This document shows, piece after piece, positions 29,074-37,693 of a DNA stretch of 64,000 nt. The DNA is from Paenibacillus farraposensis (GTDB lineage: Bacteria > Bacillota > Bacilli > Paenibacillales > Paenibacillaceae), in the NCBI RefSeq assembly GCF_020736845.1, contig NZ_JAFFQR010000019.1:95499-159498 (forward strand), written 5' to 3'. How positions within the stretch are numbered: the first letter of the stretch is position 1; every line of letters starts with the position of its first letter. The notes beneath the pieces are model-generated. The model was not told the origin of the DNA, did not search any database, and was given only the letters and a program-made list of their open reading frames with translations. Made by a program: the position numbers and the translations under genes.

Positions 29074-30093
29074 TTAGGCTGTGCCGCCTTCCTGAGCATT
29101 CCCGGTATGCAAAATGGAATCAATCCGGTCCAGCTCCTCCTGTGAAAAGTCCAGCTTGGACAAAGCTGCAACGTTCTCTTCAATTTGGCTTACACGGCTC
29201 GCTCCAATCAGGACGGAGGTCAGACGGCCACCACGTAGAGCCCAGGCCAGCGAAAATTGAGCCAGACTTTGCCCGCGTGCAGCTGCCATCTGATTCAGCA
29301 CACGCACCTTGCGAAGCGTTTCAGGTGTCACATGGCCCTCATTCAAGAAAACAGATGTACTCGCCGCACGTGAATCCTCGGGAATGCCGTTCAGATATTT
29401 ATTGGTCAGCAATCCCTGAGCCAGCGGGCAAAAGGCAATGCTGCCTACTCCGTTTTCGTCAAGCACGTCCTGTAATCCGTGTTCAATCCATCGTTCGAGC
29501 AGTGAATATTTCGGCTGATGAATCAGAAGCGGTGTTCCCAGCTCCTTCAAAATACGCGCCGCTTCTGCCGTCTGCTCTGCGCTGTAGTTAGATACGCCCA
29601 CATACAGCGCTTTGCCGGAGCGAACGATATGGTCCAGCACCTGCATCGTTTCTTCCAGCGGTGTATCAGGGTCAAAGCGGTGAGAATAAAAGATGTCGAC
29701 ATAGTCCAGCCCCATCCGCTTCAGACTCTGATCGAGACTGGAAATCAGATACTTGCGTGAGCCCCATTCCCCATAAGGTCCGGGCCACATATGGTAGCCT
29801 GCTTTGGTCGAAATGACCAGTTCATCTCGATATGGTCTCAGATCACCAGCCAACACATGTCCAAAAAACTCCTCTGCCGAGCCTGCAGGGGGGCCGTAGT
29901 TATTCGCCAAGTCAAAATGCGTAATCCCCAAATCAAAGGAGCGTGTAATCATGCTGCGGCCATTCTCCGCGTTGTTGATGCCGCCAAAATTGTGCCACAG
30001 CCCCAACGAAATGGCTGGCAGTTTAAGGCCTGATCTCCCTGTACGGTTATATTTCATGCTTTCATAACGATTGTCATCAGCCAAATAAACCAT
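29074..30093 (-). CDS. Aldo/keto reductase (YghZ-like)
   Basis: A 339-residue NADPH-dependent aldo/keto reductase, close to E. coli YghZ, which reduces L-glyceraldehyde-3-phosphate and methylglyoxal. The catalytic tetrad is visible: Asp and Tyr in FDLANNYGPP, Lys in VISTKAGYHMWPGPYG, and His in IFYSHRFDPDTPLEETM. AGGGA precedes the ATG. Likely role is detoxification of reactive carbonyls. It is monocistronic; the broken HxlR regulator lies just downstream. Confidence 0.93.
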   Translation of the reverse strand: MVYLADDNRYESMKYNRTGRSGLKLPAISLGLWHNFGGINNAENGRSMITRSFDLGITHFDLANNYGPPAGSAEEFFGHVLAGDLRPYRDELVISTKAGYHMWPGPYGEWGSRKYLISSLDQSLKRMGLDYVDIFYSHRFDPDTPLEETMQVLDHIVRSGKALYVGVSNYSAEQTAEAARILKELGTPLLIHQPKYSLLERWIEHGLQDVLDENGVGSIAFCPLAQGLLTNKYLNGIPEDSRAASTSVFLNEGHVTPETLRKVRVLNQMAAARGQSLAQFSLAWALRGGRLTSVLIGASRVSQIEENVAALSKLDFSQEELDRIDSILHTGNAQEGGTA

Positions 30094-30177
30094 GCTATCC
30101 CTGCCTCTCTCGGAACATTGTTATGTCCGTTCCAGCAATATCATAGCGCTTTTATCCGGCCGTTGACAAGAAAACGA

Positions 30178-30921
30178 TTACAATCCTAACTGATCACCGA
30201 TGTTCTCCATCACTTTTCCGATAGGCTCCGTGATCAGGAGGTCTGCCTTATGGTCATACGAGGTGGGGTCGGCATTCAGCAGAACCGTATGTTTACCGTG
30301 AAAATAAGTGATCAGACCTGCTGCAGGATGCACTGTCAACGATGTGCCTCCGATTAACAGCAGATCGGCCTGCGAAATGGCCCGAACGGACTTGATTAGG
30401 ATATGCTGATCCAGCTCCTCCTCATATAAAACAACATCCGGTTTGATGATGCCCCCATCTATCGGACATTTGGGAACAGTCTCCTTGCTGTCCATTACCT
30501 CACTCAGACTGTAAAAGCGCCCGCACTTCATGCAATGGTTGCGATGCACTGAGCCATGAAGCTCAAGTACATTGACACTGCCTGCAGCCTGATGCAATCC
30601 GTCAATGTTTTGCGTCACCACCGCTTTAAGAGAGCCTTGTTGTTCCAATGACGCAAGAAAACGGTGGCAGTCGTTTGGCTCTGCATGAGGATGCAGCATT
30701 TTGCTGCGATAAAAGCCGAAGAACACTTCAGGATGCTTTACAAAAAAAGAACGGCTCAGCATAATCTCAGGAGAATAGGGCAGTTTTTCCTCGCTCTGAT
30801 ACAAGCCAGCCGCTGAACGGAAATCGGGAATACCGCTTTCCGTTGATGTCCCCGCTCCGCCGAAAAAAACAATATTTTGCGATTCCTGTATCCATTCAGC
30901 CAGCATCTTTACTTTGTCCAT
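30178..30921 (-). CDS. cobB: NAD-dependent protein deacylase (sirtuin)
   Basis: A 247-residue sirtuin that removes acetyl or other acyl groups from lysines using NAD. Motifs: GAGTSTESGIPDFRS, TQNIDGLHQAAGS with catalytic His in LELHGSVH, and IGGTSLTVHPA. The zinc module has CMKCG and then CPIDGG, so the usual fourth Cys is missing, though nearby residues might substitute. GGAGGTG lies seven bases before the ATG. The start overlaps the end of the HAD hydrolase gene by 13 bases, so the two are co-translated. Confidence 0.93.
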   Translation of the reverse strand: MDKVKMLAEWIQESQNIVFFGGAGTSTESGIPDFRSAAGLYQSEEKLPYSPEIMLSRSFFVKHPEVFFGFYRSKMLHPHAEPNDCHRFLASLEQQGSLKAVVTQNIDGLHQAAGSVNVLELHGSVHRNHCMKCGRFYSLSEVMDSKETVPKCPIDGGIIKPDVVLYEEELDQHILIKSVRAISQADLLLIGGTSLTVHPAAGLITYFHGKHTVLLNADPTSYDHKADLLITEPIGKVMENIGDQLGL

Positions 30922-31688
30922 GTTTGACGCACCTCCAGTTCTTCATATGTGCGGATAACAATGTCAGCGTCCAGTAAATGATCCGAACGTTCCGGCTGCG
31001 GTGCAAATCCAATGGACAACCCTACCCCGGCACGCTTGCCCATCTCCATATCTCCGTTGCTGTCTCCGATAACAACCACATCCGATGGCGACAGTCCCAG
31101 CAAAGTGCAGGCTTTTTCAGCCATTTCCGGGTCAGGCTTGCCGTACGTAACCCTGTCGTGTCCAATGACCTCGTCAAAATACGATGTCAGCCCCATCCAC
31201 TCCAAATGCTCCTGCGCGGCCTCTGTACTGTCAGAGGTCACAACTGCCAGCTTCACTCCGGCGCGGCGGCTTTGCTCCAGCAATGCCCTCAGCCCTGGAA
31301 ACCCCTTGACGGCCCGGTGTCTGCGAATATCAGCCATCGCCGTATTATTAAAATCACGGACAAGCCACACGGCTTCATTCCACGGCACGCCGGCTGCATA
31401 CAGCTGCCAAGCCAGCACGCCCGTGCTTTCATCCACCGTCCCCATGGCCAGCGGACCGGCAGGATCATAGCCAATCACGTGCCCCTGCCGGTCGTGAACG
31501 GTACCTAGAACGTTACTTTTCTCCACGGTAAAACCGGTACCCGCCAAGGCAAGATGCTGTTCCATCATATCCAGTATAGAACGAGCCCAGGGGCCCCACA
31601 ACTGAATAAAATCCAGCAGCGTGCCATCCTTATCCAATAAAATACCGCGGCAAGGGTACCGCTTCCCCTGCACGATCAGCTCTGACAT
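30909..31688 (-). CDS. HAD-family phosphatase (phosphoglycolate phosphatase-like)
   Basis: A 259-residue haloacid dehalogenase-type hydrolase. Motif I is LLDKDGTLLDF near residue 18, motif II the Thr/Ser in AVVTSDSTEA, motif III the Lys in YGKPDPEMAEKA, and motif IV VVIGDSNGDMEMG. A C1-type helical cap lies after motif I. The family dephosphorylates small phosphometabolites; the specific substrate is unknown. It overlaps cobB by 13 bases and follows the alpha/beta hydrolase gene by 15 bp, so the three may form one operon. Confidence 0.88.
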   Translation of the reverse strand: MSELIVQGKRYPCRGILLDKDGTLLDFIQLWGPWARSILDMMEQHLALAGTGFTVEKSNVLGTVHDRQGHVIGYDPAGPLAMGTVDESTGVLAWQLYAAGVPWNEAVWLVRDFNNTAMADIRRHRAVKGFPGLRALLEQSRRAGVKLAVVTSDSTEAAQEHLEWMGLTSYFDEVIGHDRVTYGKPDPEMAEKACTLLGLSPSDVVVIGDSNGDMEMGKRAGVGLSIGFAPQPERSDHLLDADIVIRTYEELEVRQTWTK

Positions 31689-31703
31689 GCAGTTTGCCTC
31701 CCT

Positions 31704-32510
31704 TTATTGGTTTTTAGGAGTAGAATCCACACTCTCTTTCATCCAGTCCTGCAAAGCCTCCACCGACTGATTCCATTGCTCCGCGGCACTAATTTGGGCG
31801 GTGTTATCTCCCTTTTGAGCTCCGTAGCTCCCGAACTGGGCATGATTCCCGCCCTCAACTGTAAAATACAACGTATCGGCTGGTAAGTAAGCTCTGCCGC
31901 TCTGAACCTGATCCATATTTATAATTCCATCATCACTTCCCAAAAGAGAAATGACAGGCAGATTTTTATTTTTTAAATCGCCCTTGCTATCCGGGTAGGA
32001 AGCGAGAAAAAATACGCCCTTGATCTGTCCGGCATGTGCAGTGGCGTAACGGGCTGCCATGACACCACCCAGCGAATGGCCTCCGATAACAAAGCTTTCT
32101 TTCGGATAAGCCTTGAGCACTTCACCCGCCAAATTCGGAGAAGTTAATGGCAGGTTCAGCGGCATTTTTACAATAACTGCATGATGCCCCTTTTCCGCCA
32201 GACGTCTTGCCAATGGAGCGTAGCTTTCGGGCTTCACCAATGTCCCCGGATACAAAATAACACCAGCGCCGCTTGGTTTGGCAGGCTCAAAACCGATCCA
32301 ATGCTCTTGCTCATTTACCTTTACGGCATCAGCTTCTTCTGCTAATGCAGCTTCCGCCGTCTCATCAGGCTGATAAGGTGTAAATACCTTCCATGCTCCC
32401 CAGCCTGCAATCAGCACAATGACAATCAAAATACCCAGCAGTATTTTCCAAATTTTTCGCGGGCCTCGTGTTCCATAGGAATTGTATGATCTTCTTGTTC
32501 TTCTTCTCAT
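31704..32510 (-). CDS. Membrane-anchored alpha/beta hydrolase
   Basis: A 268-residue protein. A basic N-terminus is followed by a membrane anchor (ILLGILIVIVLIAGW, about residues 23-40), so the catalytic domain should face outward. The hydrolase has the nucleophile elbow GGHSLGG, an acid in SLLGSDDGI and a His in EGGNHAQFG. It belongs to the group related to carboxymethylenebutenolidases; the substrate is unknown. The ATG at 32510 has AAAGGA nine bases upstream; in-frame starts to 32534 are less well placed. Probably first gene of an operon with the HAD phosphatase and cobB. Confidence 0.85.
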   Translation of the reverse strand: MRRRTRRSYNSYGTRGPRKIWKILLGILIVIVLIAGWGAWKVFTPYQPDETAEAALAEEADAVKVNEQEHWIGFEPAKPSGAGVILYPGTLVKPESYAPLARRLAEKGHHAVIVKMPLNLPLTSPNLAGEVLKAYPKESFVIGGHSLGGVMAARYATAHAGQIKGVFFLASYPDSKGDLKNKNLPVISLLGSDDGIINMDQVQSGRAYLPADTLYFTVEGGNHAQFGSYGAQKGDNTAQISAAEQWNQSVEALQDWMKESVDSTPKNQ

Positions 32511-32698
32511 GTTAAGTGTTCCTTTCATTTTCATGCCTCGTGTTTCGTAAAATGAATGTAAAAGATACGGCTGCTCAGCGCCTAACTATAACCTTGTTAG
32601 GGTAACATCGTTGTACATGCAGGGTCAAATCAGCAGACATTTCCAGCTGTTAGCCTGTCTTTTTATGCTGTTCAAGCTTTTGCCACACAAAAAGGACA

Positions 32699-32712
32699 TG
32701 ATAGCGCTTACA
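32699..32712 (+). promoter_or_regulatory. Catabolite-response (cre) candidate
   Basis: TGATAGCGCTTACA differs from the CcpA consensus TGWAANCGNTNWCA at one position. It directly abuts the Fnr/CRP-like palindrome. Confidence 0.5.
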
Positions 32713-32732
32713 ATTGTGAAATAAATCACAAT
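32713..32732. promoter_or_regulatory. Fnr/CRP-family palindrome
   Basis: ATTGTGA, six bases (AATAAA), TCACAAT: a perfect seven-base inverted repeat containing TGTGA-N6-TCACA. In Bacillales, Fnr uses this consensus, which also equals that of E. coli CRP. It sits about 90 bp before the acyltransferase start. Confidence 0.65.
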
Positions 32733-32820
32733 CAAAAAACCCATTGTATCGTACCTTGTTCCTGTAAAGAATTATTTTTTAAATAATTTATACGGCCAAA
32801 GGCCGTTCGGAGGGAAACAC

Positions 32821-33846
32821 ATGACGACAAGCCATGATGCACAAGGGGAAAGTTTTTTTCTCAATTTGCGATTTATGTTGATCATATGTGTATTTGCTGG
32901 GAATGCTCTGGAGCCCCTGACCAGCTCACTTCATATCGCTGAGCAATGGTTCAGATGGATATTTATGTTCCATATTCCGCTGTTTGTGCTTGTCACGGGG
33001 TATTTTGCCAAATCCTCTCTGACCGGATCGGCAGGCCGTAAGGTCCTGCTCCAGATTGGCATGCAATATCTAATTTTCCAATCACTTTATTCAGTTTTGG
33101 ATGTCGCACTCTTTCACGTTCCACGAATCCATCATTCTTTTTTCGCACCTTACCTGCTGCTCTGGTTCCTTGCCAGCCATATCTGCTGGAGACTGTTGAT
33201 GCTGGCTTTGCAGGGAGTGCCGCCTGTCCTCCAATTGGGCATATCTGTACTGCTGGGTATTCTTGTCGGATACCTTCCCGTGGAAGGGATATGGCTAAGC
33301 GTATGCAGAACCTTTGTTTTTTTTCCTTATTTTATAGCAGGGTATCACTTGAACTATGCTGATGTTCGGCGCTTCTTTACCGTTCCGGTCCGGGTGACCG
33401 CTGGGGCTGTATCCGTTCTGCTCTTGGTGTTGGCAGGAACGTCGTATTTCGGCATCCCGGCAGGCTGGCTGTACGGCAGCATGACCTATGGAGAGCTGGG
33501 CCACGCCGAATGGTACGCAGGGATTTACCGCATCGGGATGTATGGCGTTCAATTGCTGGCATCCATGGCGTTTCTGAGCTTTGTCCCAGCAATCACAGGG
33601 CGTATCACCGAAATGGGACGGCGGACATTGTACGTCTTCCTGCTCCATGGTTTGATCGTCCGCACCGTTGTTGCAAAGGGAGTTTATGAATATATCCATA
33701 ACCCGGCGGAGGTCATTTTAATTGTCGTGTGTGCAGCAGGTCTGTGCTGTTTGTTGACCATGCCTTGGGTTCGGGCAGCCACTCGGCCTCTGATCGAGCC
33801 GCAAGTAGATTGGATGCTGAAACCGGCTCCGTATCCTTTTAGGTGA
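32821..33846 (+). CDS. Membrane acyltransferase (acyltransferase-3 family, fucose 4-O-acetylase-like)
   Basis: A 341-residue protein with about ten membrane helices. The start resembles COG3594 fucose 4-O-acetylase-like enzymes: NLRFMLIICVFAGN, then WFRWIFMFHIPLFVLVTGYFAK. It probably O-acetylates a surface polysaccharide or lipid intermediate with acetyl-CoA; the acceptor is unknown. GGAGGG precedes the ATG. A single-gene unit, with a terminator at 33902. A cre-like site and an Fnr-like palindrome upstream suggest control by carbon and oxygen status. Confidence 0.85.
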   Translation: MTTSHDAQGESFFLNLRFMLIICVFAGNALEPLTSSLHIAEQWFRWIFMFHIPLFVLVTGYFAKSSLTGSAGRKVLLQIGMQYLIFQSLYSVLDVALFHVPRIHHSFFAPYLLLWFLASHICWRLLMLALQGVPPVLQLGISVLLGILVGYLPVEGIWLSVCRTFVFFPYFIAGYHLNYADVRRFFTVPVRVTAGAVSVLLLVLAGTSYFGIPAGWLYGSMTYGELGHAEWYAGIYRIGMYGVQLLASMAFLSFVPAITGRITEMGRRTLYVFLLHGLIVRTVVAKGVYEYIHNPAEVILIVVCAAGLCCLLTMPWVRAATRPLIEPQVDWMLKPAPYPFR

Positions 33847-33901
33847 TCTGCATTATTTTTCAGCTTCCCTTTTACCGGCAAAAACTCGTATAGAACAAGC
33901 T

Positions 33902-33938
33902 TGAGCCCACCCGTTATATGGCGGAGTGGGCTCAGCAT
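33902..33938 (+). terminator. Terminator after the acyltransferase gene
   Basis: TGAGCCCAC pairs with GTGGGCTCA around a 15-nt loop, followed by GCATTTTG. Confidence 0.7.
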
Positions 33939-33987
33939 TTTGCAAATTCAAATTTCTATCTTACCAAGGTGCAATACACAGGCGAAT
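33937..33987. repeat. Intergenic repeat, copy A
   Basis: It shares ATTTTGCAAA and, exactly 32 bp after its first base, GTGCAATAYAYAGRCGAA with copy B at 37464. About 70% of the 51 ungapped positions agree by eye. Confidence 0.5.
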
Positions 33988-34113
33988 ATAGCGGAATCTG
34001 GACTGTATACGGTTGATTACAGATCACTTTTAGTCATCTCTCAAACTCTTCATATATGTAGAAAAATGCTCATATCTATGATAGACTCTTTAGAAAACAT
34101 CTGCGCTATTTAC

Positions 34114-34130
34114 GGCGTCTATTGGACGCC
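34114..34130 (+). promoter_or_regulatory. Small hairpin ahead of the ilvD ribosome site
   Basis: GGCGTC and GACGCC pair around a five-base loop, followed by ATATCATTTT. It could be a weak terminator or attenuator, or a translation-modulating hairpin. No ligand or leader peptide is evident. Confidence 0.3.
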
Positions 34131-34164
34131 ATATCATTTTATACTTTGGGGGGAAACCAGCATC

Positions 34165-35853
34165 ATGACAGCAAAGACGAAAATGCGTTCCGATATGATT
34201 AAAAAAGGCTTTGACCGCGCTCCTCACCGCAGCTTGCTGCGCGCAGCGGGCGTTAAGGAAGAGGATTTTGACAAACCTTTTATTGCGGTATGCAACTCGT
34301 ATATTGACATTGTACCGGGTCACGTCCACTTGCAGGAATTCGGCAAAATTGTCAAACAGGCCATTCGTGACGCAGGCGGTGTACCTTTCGAATTTAACAC
34401 CATCGGCGTAGATGACGGCATTGCCATGGGGCATATTGGCATGCGTTATTCTTTGCCAAGCCGCGAAATTATCGCTGACTCGCTGGAAACAGTCGTTTCC
34501 GCTCACTGGTTTGATGGCATGGTGTGCATTCCTAACTGTGATAAAATTACCCCCGGCATGATGATGGGTGCACTGCGTGTTAACATTCCGACGATTTTCG
34601 TCAGCGGCGGTCCTATGAAAGCTGGTAAAGACAAAAATGGACGCTCCATCTCCCTGACCTCTGTCTTCGAAGGTGTAGGTGCATTCCAGGCAGGCAAAAT
34701 TGACGACCAAAGCCTGCTCGAACTGGAACAATACGGCTGTCCAACCTGTGGTTCCTGCTCAGGAATGTTCACGGCCAATTCCATGAACTGTCTGGCGGAA
34801 GCGCTGGGCCTGGCTATGCCGGGTAACGGCACGATTCTCGCAGTGGCAGAAGAACGCAAAGAATTCGTCAAACAATCTGCACGCCAATTGATGGAACTGA
34901 TCAAGCTGGATCTTAAACCGCGTGATATCGTAACTAAAGAGGCCATTGATAATGCATTTGCGCTGGACATGGCCATGGGCGGTTCCACGAATACAGTATT
35001 GCATACTTTGGCGCTGGCTCATGAAGCTGAAGTGGATTACCCGATTGAACGGATTAATGAAGTCGCAAACCGCGTACCTCATTTGTCCAAACTGGCACCG
35101 GCTTCCGACTATCACATTGAGGATGTTCATAATGCAGGCGGCGTAAGTGCAGTGCTGAATGAACTGTTGAAAAAGCCGGGCGCACTACATGGCGACTGTA
35201 TTACGGTCACCGGAAAAACCCTGCGTGAAAACGTGAAAGGACAGGAAATTCTCGACACGAATGTTATCCACAAGCTGGACAACCCTTATTCCGAACGCGG
35301 CGGACTGGCTGTACTATTCGGTAATCTGGCGCCGCACGGTTCCATTATTAAAGTCGGTGCAGTTGATCCTGCTGTTGGCGGTTATCACAAAGGTCCTGCC
35401 ATCTGCTTTGATTCACAGGAAGATGCACTGGCCGGTATTGCCAACGGAAAAATCAAAGAAGGACACGTTGTTGTCATCCGTTATGAAGGTCCTAAGGGTG
35501 GACCGGGTATGCCTGAAATGCTCGCTCCAACCTCGCAAATCGTGGGCATGGGGCTTGGCGCCAAGGTTGGTCTGATAACAGACGGGCGCTTCTCAGGCGC
35601 TTCCCGTGGTATCTCCATCGGCCACATTTCCCCTGAAGCCGCAGAGGGCGGTCCGATTGCTTTTGTAGAGGACGGCGATATCATCGAGCTGGATCTGAAC
35701 AATCGTAAAATCGAGCTGCAAATTTCGGACGAGGAATTTGAGCTTCGCCGTGCCAACTGGAAAGGCTTCGAGCCTAAGGTGAAAACCGGGTACCTGGCAC
35801 GCTACTCCAAGCTGGTAACGAACGCAAGTAACGGCGGAATTATGAAAATCTAA
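34165..35853 (+). CDS. ilvD: Dihydroxy-acid dehydratase
   Basis: A 562-residue iron-sulfur dehydratase that turns dihydroxy acids into 2-keto acids in valine, isoleucine and pantothenate synthesis. Cluster and active-site cysteines are in [26 protein letters not shown] and [18 protein letters not shown]. The C-terminal [19 protein letters not shown] is diagnostic. The ATG at 34165 gives the usual family length; the open frame to 33901 runs through the leader and is not coding. A GGGGGG tract is upstream. Single-gene unit, away from other ilv genes. Confidence 0.96.
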   Translation: MTAKTKMRSDMIKKGFDRAPHRSLLRAAGVKEEDFDKPFIAVCNSYIDIVPGHVHLQEFGKIVKQAIRDAGGVPFEFNTIGVDDGIAMGHIGMRYSLPSREIIADSLETVVSAHWFDGMVCIPNCDKITPGMMMGALRVNIPTIFVSGGPMKAGKDKNGRSISLTSVFEGVGAFQAGKIDDQSLLELEQYGCPTCGSCSGMFTANSMNCLAEALGLAMPGNGTILAVAEERKEFVKQSARQLMELIKLDLKPRDIVTKEAIDNAFALDMAMGGSTNTVLHTLALAHEAEVDYPIERINEVANRVPHLSKLAPASDYHIEDVHNAGGVSAVLNELLKKPGALHGDCITVTGKTLRENVKGQEILDTNVIHKLDNPYSERGGLAVLFGNLAPHGSIIKVGAVDPAVGGYHKGPAICFDSQEDALAGIANGKIKEGHVVVIRYEGPKGGPGMPEMLAPTSQIVGMGLGAKVGLITDGRFSGASRGISIGHISPEAAEGGPIAFVEDGDIIELDLNNRKIELQISDEEFELRRANWKGFEPKVKTGYLARYSKLVTNASNGGIMKI

Positions 35854-35878
35854 TTCTTTGCTAACTTATGCCTGATGA

Positions 35879-35939
35879 ACAGCCAAAAATCCTCCCGCTC
35901 CCTTGATCACAAGGGGTGGGAAGATTTTTGGCTGTTTAT
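35879..35939 (+). terminator. Terminator after ilvD, shared with the converging deacetylase gene
   Basis: A long hairpin pairs AACAGCCAAAAATC with GATTTTTGGCTGTT, with further pairing inside. It lies between converging genes and is symmetrical, so it may act on both strands. Confidence 0.85.
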
Positions 35940-35940
35940 G

Positions 35941-37395
35941 TTAGATTAACTGCTCGGATCCTGTGTCCGCTGCTTGTGAAGCTCTAGCTGTTGTCTGAAT
36001 GGAGTTAACCTCTTCTTTTACTTCACGATGAAGCATGGGTGCAACGTCTCCCTGATGGGTTGGATCGCAGACTTGATCTGTCCGGTTGGGGTCCCCTTGT
36101 TGGAAGCGATCCAACAAAGTATCAATAGGCATCAAGATCAGCTTGGGTACGATTGCGTCTTTTTTTACGCTCAACGGCTCTGGACCCGAGGGATGGATGA
36201 CACTGAATAGCAGCTTTAAATATAAGGTGGACGCTCTCTTGTGCAGTCCTTTGGGGAGCTCGCGAACCTGAAAGCCCAGCTTTTCCGACCCGCGGTTAAT
36301 CATACTCACTCCATAGATGGCCTTGACATCATTCATTCTGGAATCATGTACAAGCTGATCGGCCAGATCGGGTAGCTGCTGCTTCACGATTCGGATTAAT
36401 TGAATAGCCAAATGAACGACAGACTTTGCCGTCGAGCCTAATCGATACAGCATTTGATTATCAAAATGCAGCTCAATTATAGGGTCTCCTTTTTTTAGCC
36501 ACCTGTCATTCTCCATATTTACATTCGGCCCATGATAGGTGCCGCGACGATAATAAAAAATGGTATTTTCCTTTCTTACGGGACGAAGACGGAACAAAGT
36601 GTGGAACAGCCTCTCATAGAACAGCCAGCCGAATACCAGCGTTCGTTTGAACCAGTCCGTATCTGGGGTCTCGACAGCATTTGAAATATGGACAGGCTGA
36701 TGACCAAACAGTGTATCGACCCTTACACTGCGCATTTGCCGTTCCTGAGCGGCCGTCAGAAGCTCCTCTAACGCGATTAGCATATTTTGCGGGGCTTCTT
36801 CGTCCGCTCCCAATGTCGTACCGCAGTCATGGAGCAGCATGACCTCGCCACCCCTCAGCTTTTTGAGCATCCGCTCCGCCAACTGCTTCGCACCGATGCT
36901 CGCCTTCCAGTCCCCGAACATGGAGGACCATAATACAATTCGACGACCATTCGATTTGGATATATCAAAGAAATTCACAATTCCCCATGGCGGACGGTAA
37001 AAGGTCGTTCCCTCTCCGGTTACCCGGCGAATGACAGCCTCTGTTTGTGCAATTTGCCTTCTGACCGTAACAGGTCGCATGAGCCAATTGGATTTGTGCA
37101 CATAATTATGAATGCCAATTAAATGGCCTTCTTCATGCATGCGCTGCAAAAGCTCAGGGTGCTTTTCAGCATTCAGGCCAACGACAAAAAAAGTAGCCTT
37201 GGCATCAAAACGCTTCAGTAAATCAAGCAGCTGCGGTGTATACACCGGATCAGGACCATCATCAAAGGTGAGCGCATATTCTTGCTCACTTTTGCCGCGC
37301 CGAAATACTCTGAACCCAAACAAACGACTGAGAAGCGCTGGAATAAAAGCATAAAAAGTTGAAATGTAAAACATCCATAACAGCAAAATCTTCAC
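35941..37395 (-). CDS. Polysaccharide deacetylase with C-terminal extension
   Basis: A 484-residue protein. An N-terminal hydrophobic segment (1-25) acts as signal or anchor. A CE4 NodB-type deacetylase domain (about 38-220) has TFDDGPDP, the metal pair in IGIHNYVHKSNW (HNxxH instead of the common HSxxH), FYRPPWG and VMLLHDCG. Residues about 240-440 form a second domain, which I think resembles B. subtilis YkoP (unknown function), with YRRGTYHGP and a basic patch. The last 40 residues look disordered. It probably removes N-acetyl or O-acetyl groups from peptidoglycan or another wall polymer. Confidence 0.85.
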   Translation of the reverse strand: MKILLLWMFYISTFYAFIPALLSRLFGFRVFRRGKSEQEYALTFDDGPDPVYTPQLLDLLKRFDAKATFFVVGLNAEKHPELLQRMHEEGHLIGIHNYVHKSNWLMRPVTVRRQIAQTEAVIRRVTGEGTTFYRPPWGIVNFFDISKSNGRRIVLWSSMFGDWKASIGAKQLAERMLKKLRGGEVMLLHDCGTTLGADEEAPQNMLIALEELLTAAQERQMRSVRVDTLFGHQPVHISNAVETPDTDWFKRTLVFGWLFYERLFHTLFRLRPVRKENTIFYYRRGTYHGPNVNMENDRWLKKGDPIIELHFDNQMLYRLGSTAKSVVHLAIQLIRIVKQQLPDLADQLVHDSRMNDVKAIYGVSMINRGSEKLGFQVRELPKGLHKRASTLYLKLLFSVIHPSGPEPLSVKKDAIVPKLILMPIDTLLDRFQQGDPNRTDQVCDPTHQGDVAPMLHREVKEEVNSIQTTARASQAADTGSEQLI

Positions 37396-37460
37396 GTTTT
37401 GTCCCCACTTTTCTATTCTGAACTCCCAAGTAGACTTCCTGGGGAAAACTGACTTACTTC

Positions 37461-37576
37461 AGGATTTTGCAAAATTCGATTCCAGTCGTTCTAAAGTGCA
37501 ATATATAGACGAACTAGATCATTTCGATCTATATATTCTTCATTGAAAGTCGCTTATTGGATTTTTGCAAAATCCT
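37461..37576. repeat. Intergenic repeat, copy B, with terminal inverted repeats
   Basis: This 116-bp segment starts with AGGATTTTGCA and ends with its inverse TGCAAAATCCT. Inside it holds a second dyad, TAGATC-ATTTC-GATCTA (37515-37531), and GTGCAATATATAGACGAA shared with copy A at 33937. It has the look of a small non-coding mobile or structural repeat. It lies between the divergent deacetylase and permease genes. Confidence 0.5.
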
Positions 37577-37693
37577 CACTTATATGTTATCACAAAGATG
37601 TAAGCATGCGGACATTTTGCTGTTGTAAGATCAGCACCCAGGGCCAATTTAGTGTACAATAGGTAAAAATCTTAAAGGAGTCGTTGTTTTTAT

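Larger units (their letters stand above)
32511..32820. other. Divergent control region of hydrolase and acyltransferase genes
   Basis: This 310-bp gap contains no gene. Near 32699-32732 it holds a cre-like site and an Fnr/CRP-like palindrome, listed separately. The remainder is AT-rich with poly-A/T tracts before the acyltransferase ribosome site CGGAGGG. Confidence 0.5.
33847..34164. other. ilvD leader region
   Basis: This gap holds the acyltransferase terminator, one copy of an intergenic repeat (33937-33987), and about 180 nt of AT-rich leader. No T-box motif (GGTGGNACCGCG) is present, which is notable since many Firmicutes branched-chain genes have one. A small hairpin lies at 34114-34130 just before the ribosome site. 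Confidence 0.5.

Noticed and set aside
33901..34164. N-terminal extension of IlvD by 88 residues
   Set aside because: The extension reads through a terminator hairpin and AT-rich leader, and would make the protein far longer than the family.
33988..34164. T-box or CodY control of ilvD
   Set aside because: No GGTGGNACCGCG and no good AATTTTCWGAAAATT match is present in the leader.
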